Shown one piece after another: positions 1 through 8,245 of a DNA stretch of 23,135 nucleotides. How positions within the stretch are numbered: position 1 is the first letter of the stretch; each line of letters starts with the position of its first letter. This stretch comes from Clostridiales bacterium (GTDB lineage Bacteria; Bacillota; Clostridia; Peptostreptococcales; T1SED10-28): positions 1 through 23,135 of the forward strand of contig SLKF01000134.1 of assembly GCA_007134725.1 (NCBI GenBank). The letters run 5' to 3'. The notes beneath the pieces were generated by a model. It was not told the DNA's origin and ran no database searches. It saw only the letters and a list, made by a program, of their open reading frames with translations. Both the position numbers and the translations under genes were made by a program.

Positions 1-2
1 TT

Positions 3-860
3 TACGGCCATGAAAAATTGGAAGATTTACAGAAAAAAATCAGCATCTATTCCAAAGCCCATAAACAAGTGATCTTTTACTGTTACCGTGGAGGCATGCG
101 AAGCGGTTTGTTAGTAAAACATCTGGCGTCTTTAGGTTTTCCCGTAGTCCAACTGGAGGGTGGCTATAAAAGCTACCGGAACTTTGTTCGGCAAGAACTG
201 GCGAACTTCGGAGAAAAAATGAATTTTATTGTACTCCATGGCTATACCGGGGTGGGCAAGACCGAAATACTAACCCTTCTTCAGAAAAAAGGACTTCCGG
301 TGCTGGACCTGGAAGGTTTAGCCCAAAACAGCGGCTCGGTGTTCGGGGAAATCATGTATCCGGGAAACACCCCTTCACAAAAATATTTTGAGTCCTTGCT
401 GTATTCCACCTTATCCTCCATTTCTGAAAACCACTGTTTTGTGGAGATGGAGAGTCGAAGAATTGGAAAGGTTACAGTTCCTGAAGAGCTTTACCGCGGT
501 CTGATTACCTCAAAAAATCATGTATTGATTACCACCTCTCTTAAAAACCGCATTGCCATTATTTATCAGGATTATGTAACGGATCATAATTTGTCTCAAG
601 AAGATCTTCTTGAAAAAATTCAGCGTTTGAAAAGAATCCTCGGGAAGGACAAGGTGGAGGCCCTGGCCTTAGCTCTGGAAACAAAGGATTATGAAAGAAT
701 GATTGAGACCTTAATGCTGGATTATTATGATCCCCTCTATCGAAAGTCTCTTAAAAACTACGAAGGAAAACTGGAAGAGTTTACCTATGAAAATTTGGAA
801 GAGGACCTGTTTTCCTGGCTTAAAACGAAAGATTTTTCAAAAAATTATAAACAGGAGTGA
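3..860 (+). CDS. mnmH: tRNA 2-selenouridine synthase (MnmH/SelU), 5' end outside window
   Basis: The reading frame is open to the left edge, so the N-terminus is missing; 285 residues are visible. MnmH replaces the sulfur of 2-thiouridine at the tRNA wobble position with selenium from selenophosphate, via a geranylated intermediate. The visible part starts inside the rhodanese domain, with the catalytic cysteine in FYCYRGGMRS (Cys27 of the visible part). A P-loop domain follows, with Walker A GYTGVGKT at about residues 80-87. This rhodanese plus P-loop order is diagnostic of MnmH/YbbB. Compared with E. coli SelU (active Cys97, about 364 residues), roughly 70 residues are missing. An internal TTG at 18 could be mistaken for the start. 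The stop overlaps the start region of the downstream peptidase gene. The gene implies a selenium-using cell; selD is expected elsewhere, perhaps just upstream, but is not visible. Confidence 0.93.
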   Translation, partial: YGHEKLEDLQKKISIYSKAHKQVIFYCYRGGMRSGLLVKHLASLGFPVVQLEGGYKSYRNFVRQELANFGEKMNFIVLHGYTGVGKTEILTLLQKKGLPVLDLEGLAQNSGSVFGEIMYPGNTPSQKYFESLLYSTLSSISENHCFVEMESRRIGKVTVPEELYRGLITSKNHVLITTSLKNRIAIIYQDYVTDHNLSQEDLLEKIQRLKRILGKDKVEALALALETKDYERMIETLMLDYYDPLYRKSLKNYEGKLEEFTYENLEEDLFSWLKTKDFSKNYKQE

Positions 861-868
861 TGGATCTT

Positions 869-2914
869 ATGACAAATTCCAAGGATTATGGAAAAGAAGA
901 GATGATTCATGGAACCAAAGTATCGGACCCTTACCGCTATTTAGAGGATTTAACCTTAGCCGATACCAAAGAATGGCTTAAAAATCAGGAATATCAGTCG
1001 GCGGAGTATTTCTCTCAGATTCAAAAAAGAGCGGATTACCGCTTTCAGCTACAAAATCATTTTCACTATACCCGTTACTTTGTGCCGGAACGGGTACAAA
1101 GCTCCATCTATTTTCTAAAAGCCCGGGAAAATGATAATCAACCGATACTATATGTGAAAAAAGATCGGGATCCAATGACAAAGATTTTACTTGATCCCAA
1201 TACATTCAGCGATGATCAGACCGTGGCCCTTAGCAATTACTTTATCAGTAAAAACGGAAAGTATGTGGCCTACGGACGCTCGAAACAGGGCAGTGACTGG
1301 CAGGAAATTCGGATTATCGACAGCGATACTCTGGAGGAATACTCCGACCGGATATCCTGGGTAAAGTTTACTGCTATTGCCTGGGACGGAGAATCCAAGG
1401 GCTTTTATTATACCCGCTTTCCGGACCCTGCCACCCAGGCTCCGGAAGATGAAGGGAATCATGCAAAGGTTTATTACCACCAACTGGGAACCCCTCAGGA
1501 TGAAGATCGGTTAATCTATGAAAATCCCAAGGATAAGGAACTGGGTTTTCAGCCCCTGATTACCGATGATTACCGTTTTTTATGTCTTTACCTTCGACGG
1601 GGAACCTCGCCGAAAAACGGTTTTTATGTAATGGATTTGGAACGTGTCGAGAAAGGATTCTACCAGGTTTTTGAAGAGGGGGAAGCTGAGGTTCGCTATA
1701 TTTCCAATAACGGTACCAACTTTTATTTTTTAACGGATTTAGATGCGGGGAGAAAGCGGGTTATTGAAGTTTCCATTAACGGTACCAATGGTGCCCCTAA
1801 GGAACTCATCCCTGAAGGCTCCGCAGTTATTCAAGAGGCTCGTATGGTTCACCAACACTTTGTCCTAACCCTGCTAAAGGATTGTTGCCACGAACTGGTT
1901 ATGTACAACATTGATGGAGAATACCAAGGCATCATTAAAATCCCTGAGTTTTCCAGTGTCATTGGCCTCAGCGGGAAACGAAACCAACGGGAGATGTATA
2001 TCGGTACTACGGATTTTTTAACGCCAACGGTCCTATATAAATACAATTTTGAAGTTCAGGACCTTACAGAAATCTGCCGCTCCAAAGTGTTATTTGATCC
2101 CCTGGAATACGAAACCCGTCAGGTATTTATTCCTTCCCAGGACGGGACGGAAATCCCCATGTTTATTACGGGAAAAAAGGGTCTCTCTCTTGACAAGCCC
2201 CACAAAACTTTATTATACGGTTACGGCGGCTTTAATATTTCCTTAACCCCTCAATATAACCCGGGAATTCTTCCCTGGTTGGATATGGGCGGTCTGTACG
2301 TCGTCGCTAACCTTCGGGGCGGTGGGGAATACGGAGATGATTGGCATCAAGGAGGTATGCTTTTAAATAAGCAAAAGGTATATGAAGACTTTATTGCCTC
2401 GGCACAATGGCTGGTGGACCAAGGCTATACATCCCCGGAAAAACTGGGAATTTACGGTCGCAGCAATGGAGGGCTACTGGTTGCCGCTTCCATGATCCAG
2501 CGTCCGGACCTATTCGGTGCAGTTATATCTTCCGTACCGGTAATCGACATGCTTCGCTACCATAAATTTACCATCGGCCGCTACTGGGTACCGGAATATG
2601 GTACGGCGGATAATCCAGAACACTTTAAGTTCTTATATGAGTATTCTCCTCTTCATAATGTAGAGAAAAATCAAGTGTACCCACCGATTTTAATCTCCTC
2701 GGCGGAAGGGGATAACCGGGTGGTTCCCGCCCATGCCATGAAATTTGCCGCCACATTACAACAGGCTGCAAAAAATCATCCCGAGAATTCCAATCCGATA
2801 ATTTTTCGACTGGAGAAAAAGGCAGGCCACGGCCATGGAAAGCCCACCTACAAAATCATCGAAGAGTGGGCGGATTTTTTAAGCTTTCTTGATCAGGAGC
2901 TAAGGGATGCTTAA
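869..2914 (+). CDS. Prolyl oligopeptidase, family S9A, cytosolic
   Basis: A 681-residue serine peptidase that cleaves short peptides after proline. The N-terminus carries the family signature HGTKVSDPYRYLED, followed by a beta-propeller region (about residues 70-400) and a C-terminal alpha/beta hydrolase domain. The catalytic triad is visible: Ser532 in GRSNGG, Asp615 in GDNRVVPAH and His654 in AGHGHGKP. The length is normal for the family. There is no signal peptide, so the enzyme should be cytosolic and probably recycles peptides. In-frame starts are GTG 857, ATG 860 and ATG 869. AGGAG at 853-857 is 11 nt from ATG 869 but only 2 nt from ATG 860, so 869 is chosen; 860 remains possible. The gene follows mnmH without a gap and is probably translationally coupled to it. 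Its stop shares the TTAA at 2911-2914 with the stop of the convergent methyltransferase gene. Confidence 0.95.
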   Translation: MTNSKDYGKEEMIHGTKVSDPYRYLEDLTLADTKEWLKNQEYQSAEYFSQIQKRADYRFQLQNHFHYTRYFVPERVQSSIYFLKARENDNQPILYVKKDRDPMTKILLDPNTFSDDQTVALSNYFISKNGKYVAYGRSKQGSDWQEIRIIDSDTLEEYSDRISWVKFTAIAWDGESKGFYYTRFPDPATQAPEDEGNHAKVYYHQLGTPQDEDRLIYENPKDKELGFQPLITDDYRFLCLYLRRGTSPKNGFYVMDLERVEKGFYQVFEEGEAEVRYISNNGTNFYFLTDLDAGRKRVIEVSINGTNGAPKELIPEGSAVIQEARMVHQHFVLTLLKDCCHELVMYNIDGEYQGIIKIPEFSSVIGLSGKRNQREMYIGTTDFLTPTVLYKYNFEVQDLTEICRSKVLFDPLEYETRQVFIPSQDGTEIPMFITGKKGLSLDKPHKTLLYGYGGFNISLTPQYNPGILPWLDMGGLYVVANLRGGGEYGDDWHQGGMLLNKQKVYEDFIASAQWLVDQGYTSPEKLGIYGRSNGGLLVAASMIQRPDLFGAVISSVPVIDMLRYHKFTIGRYWVPEYGTADNPEHFKFLYEYSPLHNVEKNQVYPPILISSAEGDNRVVPAHAMKFAATLQQAAKNHPENSNPIIFRLEKKAGHGHGKPTYKIIEEWADFLSFLDQELRDA

Positions 2915-3492
2915 GCTAAAGCAGTAACGATGTAGAAAGTATCCGCTACCATTGGCAGTTCCAAAATTTCAGGATTCTTAAATCCTGCCTGAATTAAATA
3001 GTTCTTCGTCTCCTGGAAATCCAGGCGGTGTTTTAGAGGCGGACCCTGTTCCGTCTCTTTTTTTACCCATTCGATGATGATAATTTTCCCCTGAGGCTTT
3101 AACGTGCGATGGGCTTCTTGTAAAAATAATGGTTTATCCTCCACTTCATGAAGTACCATGGACATCAATAACATATCTCCGGTGCGATCCTCCAAGGGAA
3201 ACCCGTACTCTTGAGATTCTACCACCTGAATATTCTCTACTCCAGAGGTTTTTAACTCCGATGTTAAAAATTCTGTCATTTCCTTGGAAGTATCCAGGGC
3301 ATAGACCTTTCCTTCAGGCCTCACAATCTCTGCCGCGGGAATGCTAAAGTAGCCGACGCCACAACCGATATCGATAAAATGATGTCCCGGCTGAAGTTTG
3401 GCTTTCTGCAATATTTTATCCGGGGGCAGGTTTTCTCTCCTTTCCTTCGACTGAAGTTTTTCCTTGTTTTTAGGATCAAATTTATGAGCCAT
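2911..3492 (-). CDS. Class I SAM-dependent methyltransferase
   Basis: This 193-residue Rossmann-fold methyltransferase belongs to the Methyltransf_11/UbiE-like group. Motif I (DIGCGVGYFS) lies at residues 41-50, the acidic residue ending beta-2 is Asp67 in VYALDTSKEM, and MSMVLHEV fits motif IV. The substrate cannot be read from the sequence. An AAGGAAGG ribosome binding site precedes ATG 3492. The gene lies 47 bp downstream of the DUF3343 gene on the same strand, so the two probably form one transcript. Its stop codon shares bases with the stop of the convergent prolyl oligopeptidase gene, and no terminator separates the two. A link to selenium or sulfur metabolism through its neighbour is only an inference. 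Confidence 0.88.
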   Translation of the reverse strand: MAHKFDPKNKEKLQSKERRENLPPDKILQKAKLQPGHHFIDIGCGVGYFSIPAAEIVRPEGKVYALDTSKEMTEFLTSELKTSGVENIQVVESQEYGFPLEDRTGDMLLMSMVLHEVEDKPLFLQEAHRTLKPQGKIIIIEWVKKETEQGPPLKHRLDFQETKNYLIQAGFKNPEILELPMVADTFYIVTALA

Positions 3493-3539
3493 AGTTTTCC
3501 TTCCTTTCTCTATTTCCGAATTTGGAATTGGTCACAAGC

Positions 3540-3797
3540 CTAAAGGACTTTTTCGATTTTATGAAAACTTTCCATTCGGTAAAGGGCTTTCTTTTCAATT
3601 TTCAACTCCGTCAATAAATCCTCCAGTTCCTCTTTGGAAATTCCCATGATTCTAATGGAAAGACCGCAGTTCGCCGTGATTTGACGGGGCGTGGGAATCA
3701 CATGGATTTTTGCCCCGGTTTTCATCAACCGTTTTTCCGCTTCCATAGCGGCATGGGTGGAGTCAAAAGTGATTACATAGGGAAATTCATTATTCAT
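3540..3797 (-). CDS. DUF3343 family, putative Se/S carrier-like protein
   Basis: This 85-residue soluble protein matches the DUF3343 (putative Se/S carrier-like) family by size and layout: an N-terminal beta-alpha unit (PYVITFDSTHAAMEAEKRL), the segment PTPRQITANCGLSIRI with a single cysteine (Cys44), and a charged C-terminal helix. Family members occur in selenium-using anaerobes and are thought to bind sulfur or selenium through this cysteine; the function has not been settled to my knowledge. The start is ATG 3797, with AAAGGAG about 9 nt upstream. It is the first gene of a likely pair with the methyltransferase. The selenium-dependent enzyme MnmH is encoded less than 3 kb away, which fits the proposed role. 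Confidence 0.8.
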   Translation of the reverse strand: MNNEFPYVITFDSTHAAMEAEKRLMKTGAKIHVIPTPRQITANCGLSIRIMGISKEELEDLLTELKIEKKALYRMESFHKIEKVL

Positions 3798-3904
3798 ATT
3801 CTTCTACTCCTTTACGCAATTTTTTCTCTCTCAGTGTATCATCTTTAGCTTGCAATTTCCCTGTTTATCAATATTTTTCATAGGATGATCAAAAGCCATA
3901 AATT

Positions 3905-4375
3905 TTATTGATAATCCTGTACATTCTCAATCCCTAACAATTTTTCCTTCGTATCCAGCCCTCCCCGGTAACCTACCAACTTCCGGTTGCTTCCAATCAC
4001 ACGATGACAGGGTATGACAATGGGCAGGGGGTTTTTGTTATTGGCCATACCCACGGCCCGATAAGCCTTAGGATTTTGGATTTTTATCGCTAACTCCTTA
4101 TAGCTTCTGGTCTCTCCATGGGGAATATCCAATAGAGCGGCCCAAACCCGTCGTTGAAACTCCGTGCCTTGAGGCCTTAGGGGCAAATCAAAGACCTTTC
4201 GTTCCCCTTGAAAATATTCCTGCATCTGTTGATGGGCTTTTTTAATCACAAAGGTTTCTTCCCTTTGGTAACTGTCCCTTTCTCCATCACCAAAGCGGAT
4301 TTCCACCAAATACCCTTCCATTTCAACAATCGTCATGGGACCGATTAGTGTCTGATAGCTGTATCCTTTAATCAT
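3905..4375 (-). CDS. ogt: Methylated-DNA--[protein]-cysteine S-methyltransferase
   Basis: This 156-residue suicide DNA repair protein moves alkyl groups from O6-alkylguanine to its own cysteine. The acceptor is Cys123 in the canonical PIVIPCHRVIGSN motif. It is preceded by the DNA-binding helix with the arginine finger (YRAVGMANNKNP) and followed by GYRGGLDTKEKLLGIE. The N-terminal Ogt domain is short, as usual. The frame extends to an ATG at 4417, but only ATG 4375 has a proper ribosome binding site (AAAGGAG, 4385-4391, about 9 nt away), so the shorter form is chosen. The gene is divergent from the DJ-1/PfpI gene. A 107-bp gap separates it from the downstream DUF3343 gene, with no clear terminator. 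Confidence 0.95.
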   Translation of the reverse strand: MIKGYSYQTLIGPMTIVEMEGYLVEIRFGDGERDSYQREETFVIKKAHQQMQEYFQGERKVFDLPLRPQGTEFQRRVWAALLDIPHGETRSYKELAIKIQNPKAYRAVGMANNKNPLPIVIPCHRVIGSNRKLVGYRGGLDTKEKLLGIENVQDYQ

Positions 4376-4584
4376 TTTACCCAACTCCTTTAGGGATTTT
4401 TTCCTTACTAAAATCATATAACAACCGAGGTGTTTTTAAAAGCTTTTTCATAAGAATCCTGAAGGAATGGTTCTTTTCTTCTTTGATTATTCTATTGTAT
4501 ATCGGGTATCACTAGTACTATATGCTTCGAGTTTCGAAAAACCTGAAAATCTTTTATTGTGATTATTTTAAAGGAGGTACTATT

Positions 4585-5103
4585 GTGAAAAAAATTGGTG
4601 TTTTGATCGGAAAACTTTATGAAGAATCGGAGTACAGTAAGCCTGCTCAAGCATACAAAGATGCGGGTTACGAATTAGTTCATATCGGCAAAGAAAAAGG
4701 GGAGCAGGTGGTGGACAAAAACCGTGAAAACCCGGTTACCATCGATGCAGTACCGGATAGTGTATCGGTGGAGGACTTTGATGCCTTACTGATTCCCGGA
4801 GGCTTTTCTCCTGACGTTCTGCGATCCGATGAAAAAATCGTGGATTTCCTTCGCCATTACTTCACCTTAGGAAAACCGGTATTTACCATTTGTCACGGCC
4901 CTCAGTTGTTGGTAACTGCAGAAGTTTTAAGCGGAAGAACCCTAACCTGCTATAAATCCATTATCGTGGATGTAAAAAATGCCGGAGCCAACTATGTGGA
5001 CCGGGAAGTGGTCATCGACGGAAATCTCATTACCAGTAGAACTCCGAAGGATCTACCGGCCTTCATCGACGCAACCTTAAAGATGTTAAAGAAAGAATCT
5101 TAA
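4585..5103 (+). CDS. DJ-1/PfpI family protein (YhbO/PfpI type)
   Basis: This 172-residue cytosolic protein has the DJ-1/PfpI fold. The nucleophile elbow is TICHGPQLL, with Cys103 followed by His104. The oxyanion region is LLIPGG at about 69-73, and an N-terminal glutamate (LYEESEYSKP, about residues 14-16) is in the place expected for the cysteine-activating acid. Family members have been described as glyoxalase III, protein or nucleotide deglycases, or heat-stable proteases, so the activity is uncertain. The cell also encodes methylglyoxal synthase (17403-17870), so a role against glyoxal damage is attractive but inferred. The start is GTG 4585, preceded by AAGGAGG at 4571-4577. An upstream in-frame ATG at 4522 has no ribosome binding site. 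Confidence 0.9.
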   Translation: MKKIGVLIGKLYEESEYSKPAQAYKDAGYELVHIGKEKGEQVVDKNRENPVTIDAVPDSVSVEDFDALLIPGGFSPDVLRSDEKIVDFLRHYFTLGKPVFTICHGPQLLVTAEVLSGRTLTCYKSIIVDVKNAGANYVDREVVIDGNLITSRTPKDLPAFIDATLKMLKKES

Positions 5104-5144
5104 ACCGGGATTCCCAGTCTTTCAAAATAGAACTTTCCCGGTTT
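5102..5144 (+). terminator. Hairpin after the DJ-1/PfpI gene
   Basis: AAACCGGGA (5102-5110) pairs perfectly with TCCCGGTTT (5136-5144), and TTTT follows. The 25-nt loop is long, so this is a weaker terminator than the hairpin just downstream, and its left arm overlaps the stop codon. Confidence 0.5.
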
Positions 5145-5163
5145 TAAAAACATCTTACCATGT

Positions 5164-5202
5164 AAAAACCTGAGAACGGGTTATCCGATCTCAGGTTTTT
5201 TA
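5164..5202. terminator. Bidirectional intrinsic terminator
   Basis: AACCTGAGA (5167-5175) pairs with TCTCAGGTT (5189-5197), and an inner CGG/CCG stem extends it. T6 follows on the plus strand and the left arm is preceded by A5, so it can end both the DJ-1/PfpI transcript and the convergent rubrerythrin-like transcript, whose stop is at 5219. Confidence 0.85.
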
Positions 5203-5218
5203 ATGCGTTGATGCTGTT

Positions 5219-5725
5219 TTAGAAAGGAGAAAATCCTTGATCAAACCAATTATCCTTCATAGCTTTCTGATACTCTTCATAAAAAACTTTTCGGTGCTCG
5301 TTTTCCCATTCATATAGCGTTTTCAGCATTTTTTTCCCTTTGGGATCTTCCGTGTTTTCAATGGCTTTTTTATAAAACTCTGCAAAGTCATTTTCAATCA
5401 GATAGGCCATTCTGAGGATGGAAATATCTGAAGTGGAAGATTTCAGATCCTCTGTGGAAATATTTTCCGCTTCCTTGCGAACCTCAAAAATACTCTCCCC
5501 TTTATACTCATCAAGATCTTCCATCTCTGACCATTCCTGATTGACCTCGATATTATCGTGCTCTTTTTTCAAAATATCAAAATGTCTTTTTTCTTCCTTG
5601 GCTAAAGACTCGAACATTTTCTTTGCCACAGGACTCTCCACCTTGTCACTGAAGCTTGCATAAAAGTTTTGCCCCTGCAGTTCCATATCCATTGCAAATT
5701 GTAGAATATCTAATGCTTTTTTCAA
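5219..5725 (-). CDS. Rubrerythrin-like ferritin-fold di-iron protein (no rubredoxin domain)
   Basis: This 168-residue four-helix protein carries a duplicated E..ExxH pattern for a di-iron site: Glu15 (MELQGQNFY), Glu45 and His48 (EEKRHFD), Glu111 (ENDFAEFY), and Glu141 with His144 (EWENEHRK). There is no C-terminal CxxC rubredoxin domain, so it is a rubrerythrin-like or ferritin-like protein and not a full rubrerythrin. Such proteins detoxify peroxide or handle iron in the cytosol of anaerobes. The start codon is TTG 5725, supported by AGGAGG at 5733-5738 with 7-nt spacing; no ATG fits. A palindrome that resembles a PerR box overlaps the upstream end of the ribosome binding site. A bidirectional terminator follows the gene. 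Confidence 0.88.
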   Translation of the reverse strand: MKKALDILQFAMDMELQGQNFYASFSDKVESPVAKKMFESLAKEEKRHFDILKKEHDNIEVNQEWSEMEDLDEYKGESIFEVRKEAENISTEDLKSSTSDISILRMAYLIENDFAEFYKKAIENTEDPKGKKMLKTLYEWENEHRKVFYEEYQKAMKDNWFDQGFSPF

Positions 5726-5737
5726 AAAAAAACCTCC

Positions 5738-5755
5738 TTATTAATATTTTAATAA
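5738..5755. promoter_or_regulatory. AT-rich palindrome, possible PerR-type operator
   Basis: On the minus strand, TTATTA and TAATAA flank 6 nt, directly upstream of the rubrerythrin-like start. A 15-base register differs from the PerR consensus TTAnAATnATTnTAA at two positions. Oxidative-stress control would suit the gene, but AT-rich palindromes arise easily by chance here. Confidence 0.3.
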
Positions 5756-5872
5756 CCCATTGTATTTCATTGTAATGATACCCATATCACGATGTGTTAA
5801 TCAGGGAATCCTCTCTTGGGTCCGTTGATCTCTTTTACGAGTACCCCCCTCTCTTATTTCCTTGGCTTAGTA

Positions 5873-6694
5873 TTAAAGCATTTCTTTATTTGCTAAGGCA
5901 TTCATATGCACATCCATTTGAGGATAAGGAATACTGATATTTTCTTCATCAAATCGAATTTTTACCGCTTCCTGAAGATCGTAATAAATAGACCAGTAAT
6001 CTTCTTTTTTGCACCAGACCCGTACGGTAAAGTTAACCGAGCTGTCCCCATACTCAATAACTCGGACCATAGGTTCCGGATCCATTAACGTGAGTTCGTG
6101 TCCTTCCACCAGTTCTCTTAAGATGGCTTTCACCTGACGAATATCATCATCATAGCCCACACCGTAGGTAAGATCCACTCTTCGTAAGTCCTCAGCACTA
6201 AAGTTTGTGATGTTTCCGTTAGCTAAGGCCCCATTGGGTACCATTACTTTTTTATTGTCCGGCGTTGACAGTCGGGTATGTAGAATCAAAATTTCTTTGA
6301 CCGTACCCATTTCTCCCTGGGCACTGATGAAGTCTCCGACGTTAAAGGGTCTAGCACTGAGAATAATAATTCCCCCCGCAATATTTCCCAAACTGTCCCG
6401 TAGGGCAAAACCGATGGCAAGACCTGCGGCTCCAATTATGGCCACAAAGGCTGTCATAGGAATTCCTAAATAGCTAAGTACCGTTATAAACAATACAATG
6501 TTTAGTCCAAAGGTTGATAAGGACTTGATGAATCCGTGTAAGGATTCATTCAATTTACTGGCTTTAAGGGTTTTTTCCAAAATCCTAAGCAAGGTTTTGA
6601 TTACCGCCAACCCGATCAGTAAGATCACCAGGCCCATTAATACTCGAATACCATACTGAAAAATACTTTCTTGAAAGCTTTGTGATACTTCCAT
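5873..6694 (-). CDS. Small-conductance mechanosensitive channel, MscS family
   Basis: This 273-residue channel releases solutes on hypo-osmotic shock. It has the minimal MscS layout: three membrane helices (about 14-36, 58-78 and 82-115), the last being the Gly/Ala-rich pore helix (AIIGAAGLAIGFALRDSLGN). A beta domain with RPFNVGDFI and PNGALANGNITNFS follows, then a C-terminal alpha/beta vestibule. The length is typical. ATG 6694 has an AAAAGGAGGG ribosome binding site, and a TATAAT promoter lies just upstream. It is divergent from the photolyase gene. Confidence 0.96.
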   Translation of the reverse strand: MEVSQSFQESIFQYGIRVLMGLVILLIGLAVIKTLLRILEKTLKASKLNESLHGFIKSLSTFGLNIVLFITVLSYLGIPMTAFVAIIGAAGLAIGFALRDSLGNIAGGIIILSARPFNVGDFISAQGEMGTVKEILILHTRLSTPDNKKVMVPNGALANGNITNFSAEDLRRVDLTYGVGYDDDIRQVKAILRELVEGHELTLMDPEPMVRVIEYGDSSVNFTVRVWCKKEDYWSIYYDLQEAVKIRFDEENISIPYPQMDVHMNALANKEML

Positions 6695-6723
6695 TATGTT
6701 CCCTCCTTTTAATTTCTTTGTTC

Positions 6724-6753
6724 ATTATACCCGATACCTTCTATTTTACACAA
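6724..6753 (-). promoter_or_regulatory. Promoter for the mscS-like gene
   Basis: Minus-strand -10 TATAAT (6729-6724) lies 18 nt from a weak -35 TTGTGT (6753-6748). It is about 30 nt upstream of the start codon. Confidence 0.45.
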
Positions 6754-6812
6754 GTTCTCCGATTATTCTAGGGATTTCCTTGTATTTTATGCTTTTTTAT
6801 CTTAACTTTTGT

Positions 6813-6840
6813 TTGTATTTACATTTTTTCAGGGTATATA
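6813..6840 (+). promoter_or_regulatory. Candidate promoter for the photolyase-brkB pair
   Basis: TTGTAT (6813-6818), a 16-nt spacer and TATATA (6835-6840) lie about 38 nt upstream of the photolyase start. The match to consensus is moderate. Confidence 0.4.
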
Positions 6841-6877
6841 TGTACAACGATTCCACAACAACCAAAGGAGGATCCTT

Positions 6878-8245
6878 ATGGACCGACGAAGGATTATCAA
6901 ACATTATAAAAGCACAACAAAAGAACAAGCCCAGGGCCCCATACTTTACTGGATGAGCCGGGAACAACGAAGCGAGGATCATTGGCCCCTTTCCTATGCC
7001 CAGGAACTGGCTTTAAAAGAAAATAAACCTTTACTTGCGGTTTTTACACTGATGGAGAGTTTTTTGGAAGCCAATCATTCTCACTACGATTTTATGTTGC
7101 GAGGTCTAAAAGAAGTGGCAAAGAACCTAGAAGACAACCGTATTTCCTTTGTGATTTTACAGGGAGATCCATCTGAAATGCTTCCCCGATTCATCGAAGA
7201 ACATCGTATCTCCCATGTGGTCACAGATTTCGATCCTTTAAAGCACAAGCGAAACCTGCAAGAAAATATGGCAAATACAATATCCGTGCCTTTAGATGTT
7301 GTGGACGGACGCAATATCGTCCCTATTACCACAGCTTCCCCTAAACAGGAATATGGGGCCTATACTCTCCGGCCCAAACTTCATAAACAATTGGATGAAT
7401 TTTTACATCAGACCCCGATAATTATAAACCACCCGGTGGTTTATAAAAAGAATCTACCGGAGGTTCCCTGGGATTCTTTATTGGAAAGCCTGGAGTTAAA
7501 GAAAAACTCCTATTTAGAGATCACTTATCCTTCAGGACCGAAGGCCGCTGGAAATCAATTACAGGAATTTATCGATCATCGATTGAAAAACTACAGCGCC
7601 CATAGTAACGATCCGACGAAAGAGGTGTTATCCGGGCTCTCACCCTATTTGCATTTTGGTCAACTTTCCTCTCAACGAGTACTCCTTGCCTTAGAAGAAA
7701 GTGATTTTTCCTCTTCTGCCACGGCTGACTTTGTGGAGCAGATTTTCGTTCGAAAGGAACTGTCGGATAATTACTGCTATTATAATTCCAACTATGATAA
7801 TATTAAGGGTTTTCCCGATTGGGCAAAGAAAAGTCTGGATGCCCATCGAGGGGACCTTCGGGAATATTTATATGACTATAAGGATTTTCAATACGGCAAA
7901 ACCCATGATGAGCTTTGGAACGCCGCCCAGTGGGAGTTGTTAAAAACCGGAAAGATCCATAGTTATCTTAGAATGTACTGGTGCAAAAAAATATTTGAAT
8001 GGACGAAAAGTCCAGAAGAAGCCATGGAAATTGCCATAAGACTCAATGATGGTTATAGTCTAGACGGGCGGGATCCCAACGGCTATACCGGTATTGCCTG
8101 GAGCATCGGCGGGGTGCATGATCGGGCTTGGAAGGAACGTCCTGTGTTTGGAAAAATCCGCTATATGAATTACAATGGGGCAAAAAGAAAGTTTGATGTA
8201 GCAAAATACATTCACACCTACCTTGGGGATGAGGACCATGAGTAA
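6878..8245 (+). CDS. Class II CPD photolyase
   Basis: This 455-residue flavoprotein uses light to split cyclobutane pyrimidine dimers. The N-terminal antenna domain begins with LYWMSREQRSEDHWPLSYAQ, typical of class II enzymes. The C-terminal FAD domain contains the class II signatures RKELSDNYCYYNSNYDN, WNAAQWELLKTGKIHSYLRM and SLDGRDPNGYTGIAWSIGG. The length is normal. ATG 6878 is chosen because AAAGGAGGA sits 6 nt upstream; an in-frame ATG at 6809 has no ribosome binding site. The stop overlaps the start of the BrkB-type gene by 8 bp, so the two are co-translated. With Ogt nearby, this window holds two direct-reversal DNA repair genes. It suggests that the cell meets sunlight, which is notable if it is an anaerobe. 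Confidence 0.96.
   Translation: MDRRRIIKHYKSTTKEQAQGPILYWMSREQRSEDHWPLSYAQELALKENKPLLAVFTLMESFLEANHSHYDFMLRGLKEVAKNLEDNRISFVILQGDPSEMLPRFIEEHRISHVVTDFDPLKHKRNLQENMANTISVPLDVVDGRNIVPITTASPKQEYGAYTLRPKLHKQLDEFLHQTPIIINHPVVYKKNLPEVPWDSLLESLELKKNSYLEITYPSGPKAAGNQLQEFIDHRLKNYSAHSNDPTKEVLSGLSPYLHFGQLSSQRVLLALEESDFSSSATADFVEQIFVRKELSDNYCYYNSNYDNIKGFPDWAKKSLDAHRGDLREYLYDYKDFQYGKTHDELWNAAQWELLKTGKIHSYLRMYWCKKIFEWTKSPEEAMEIAIRLNDGYSLDGRDPNGYTGIAWSIGGVHDRAWKERPVFGKIRYMNYNGAKRKFDVAKYIHTYLGDEDHE

Noticed and set aside
4376..4417. 14-residue extension of Ogt
   Set aside because: The only good ribosome binding site lies inside this extension and points to ATG 4375.
4522..4584. N-terminal extension of the DJ-1/PfpI protein from ATG 4522
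   Set aside because: No ribosome binding site there, whereas GTG 4585 has an almost perfect AAGGAGG and matches the usual family N-terminus.
6809..6877. N-terminal extension of the photolyase from ATG 6809
   Set aside because: The segment lies in the promoter/leader; AAAGGAGGA precedes ATG 6878.
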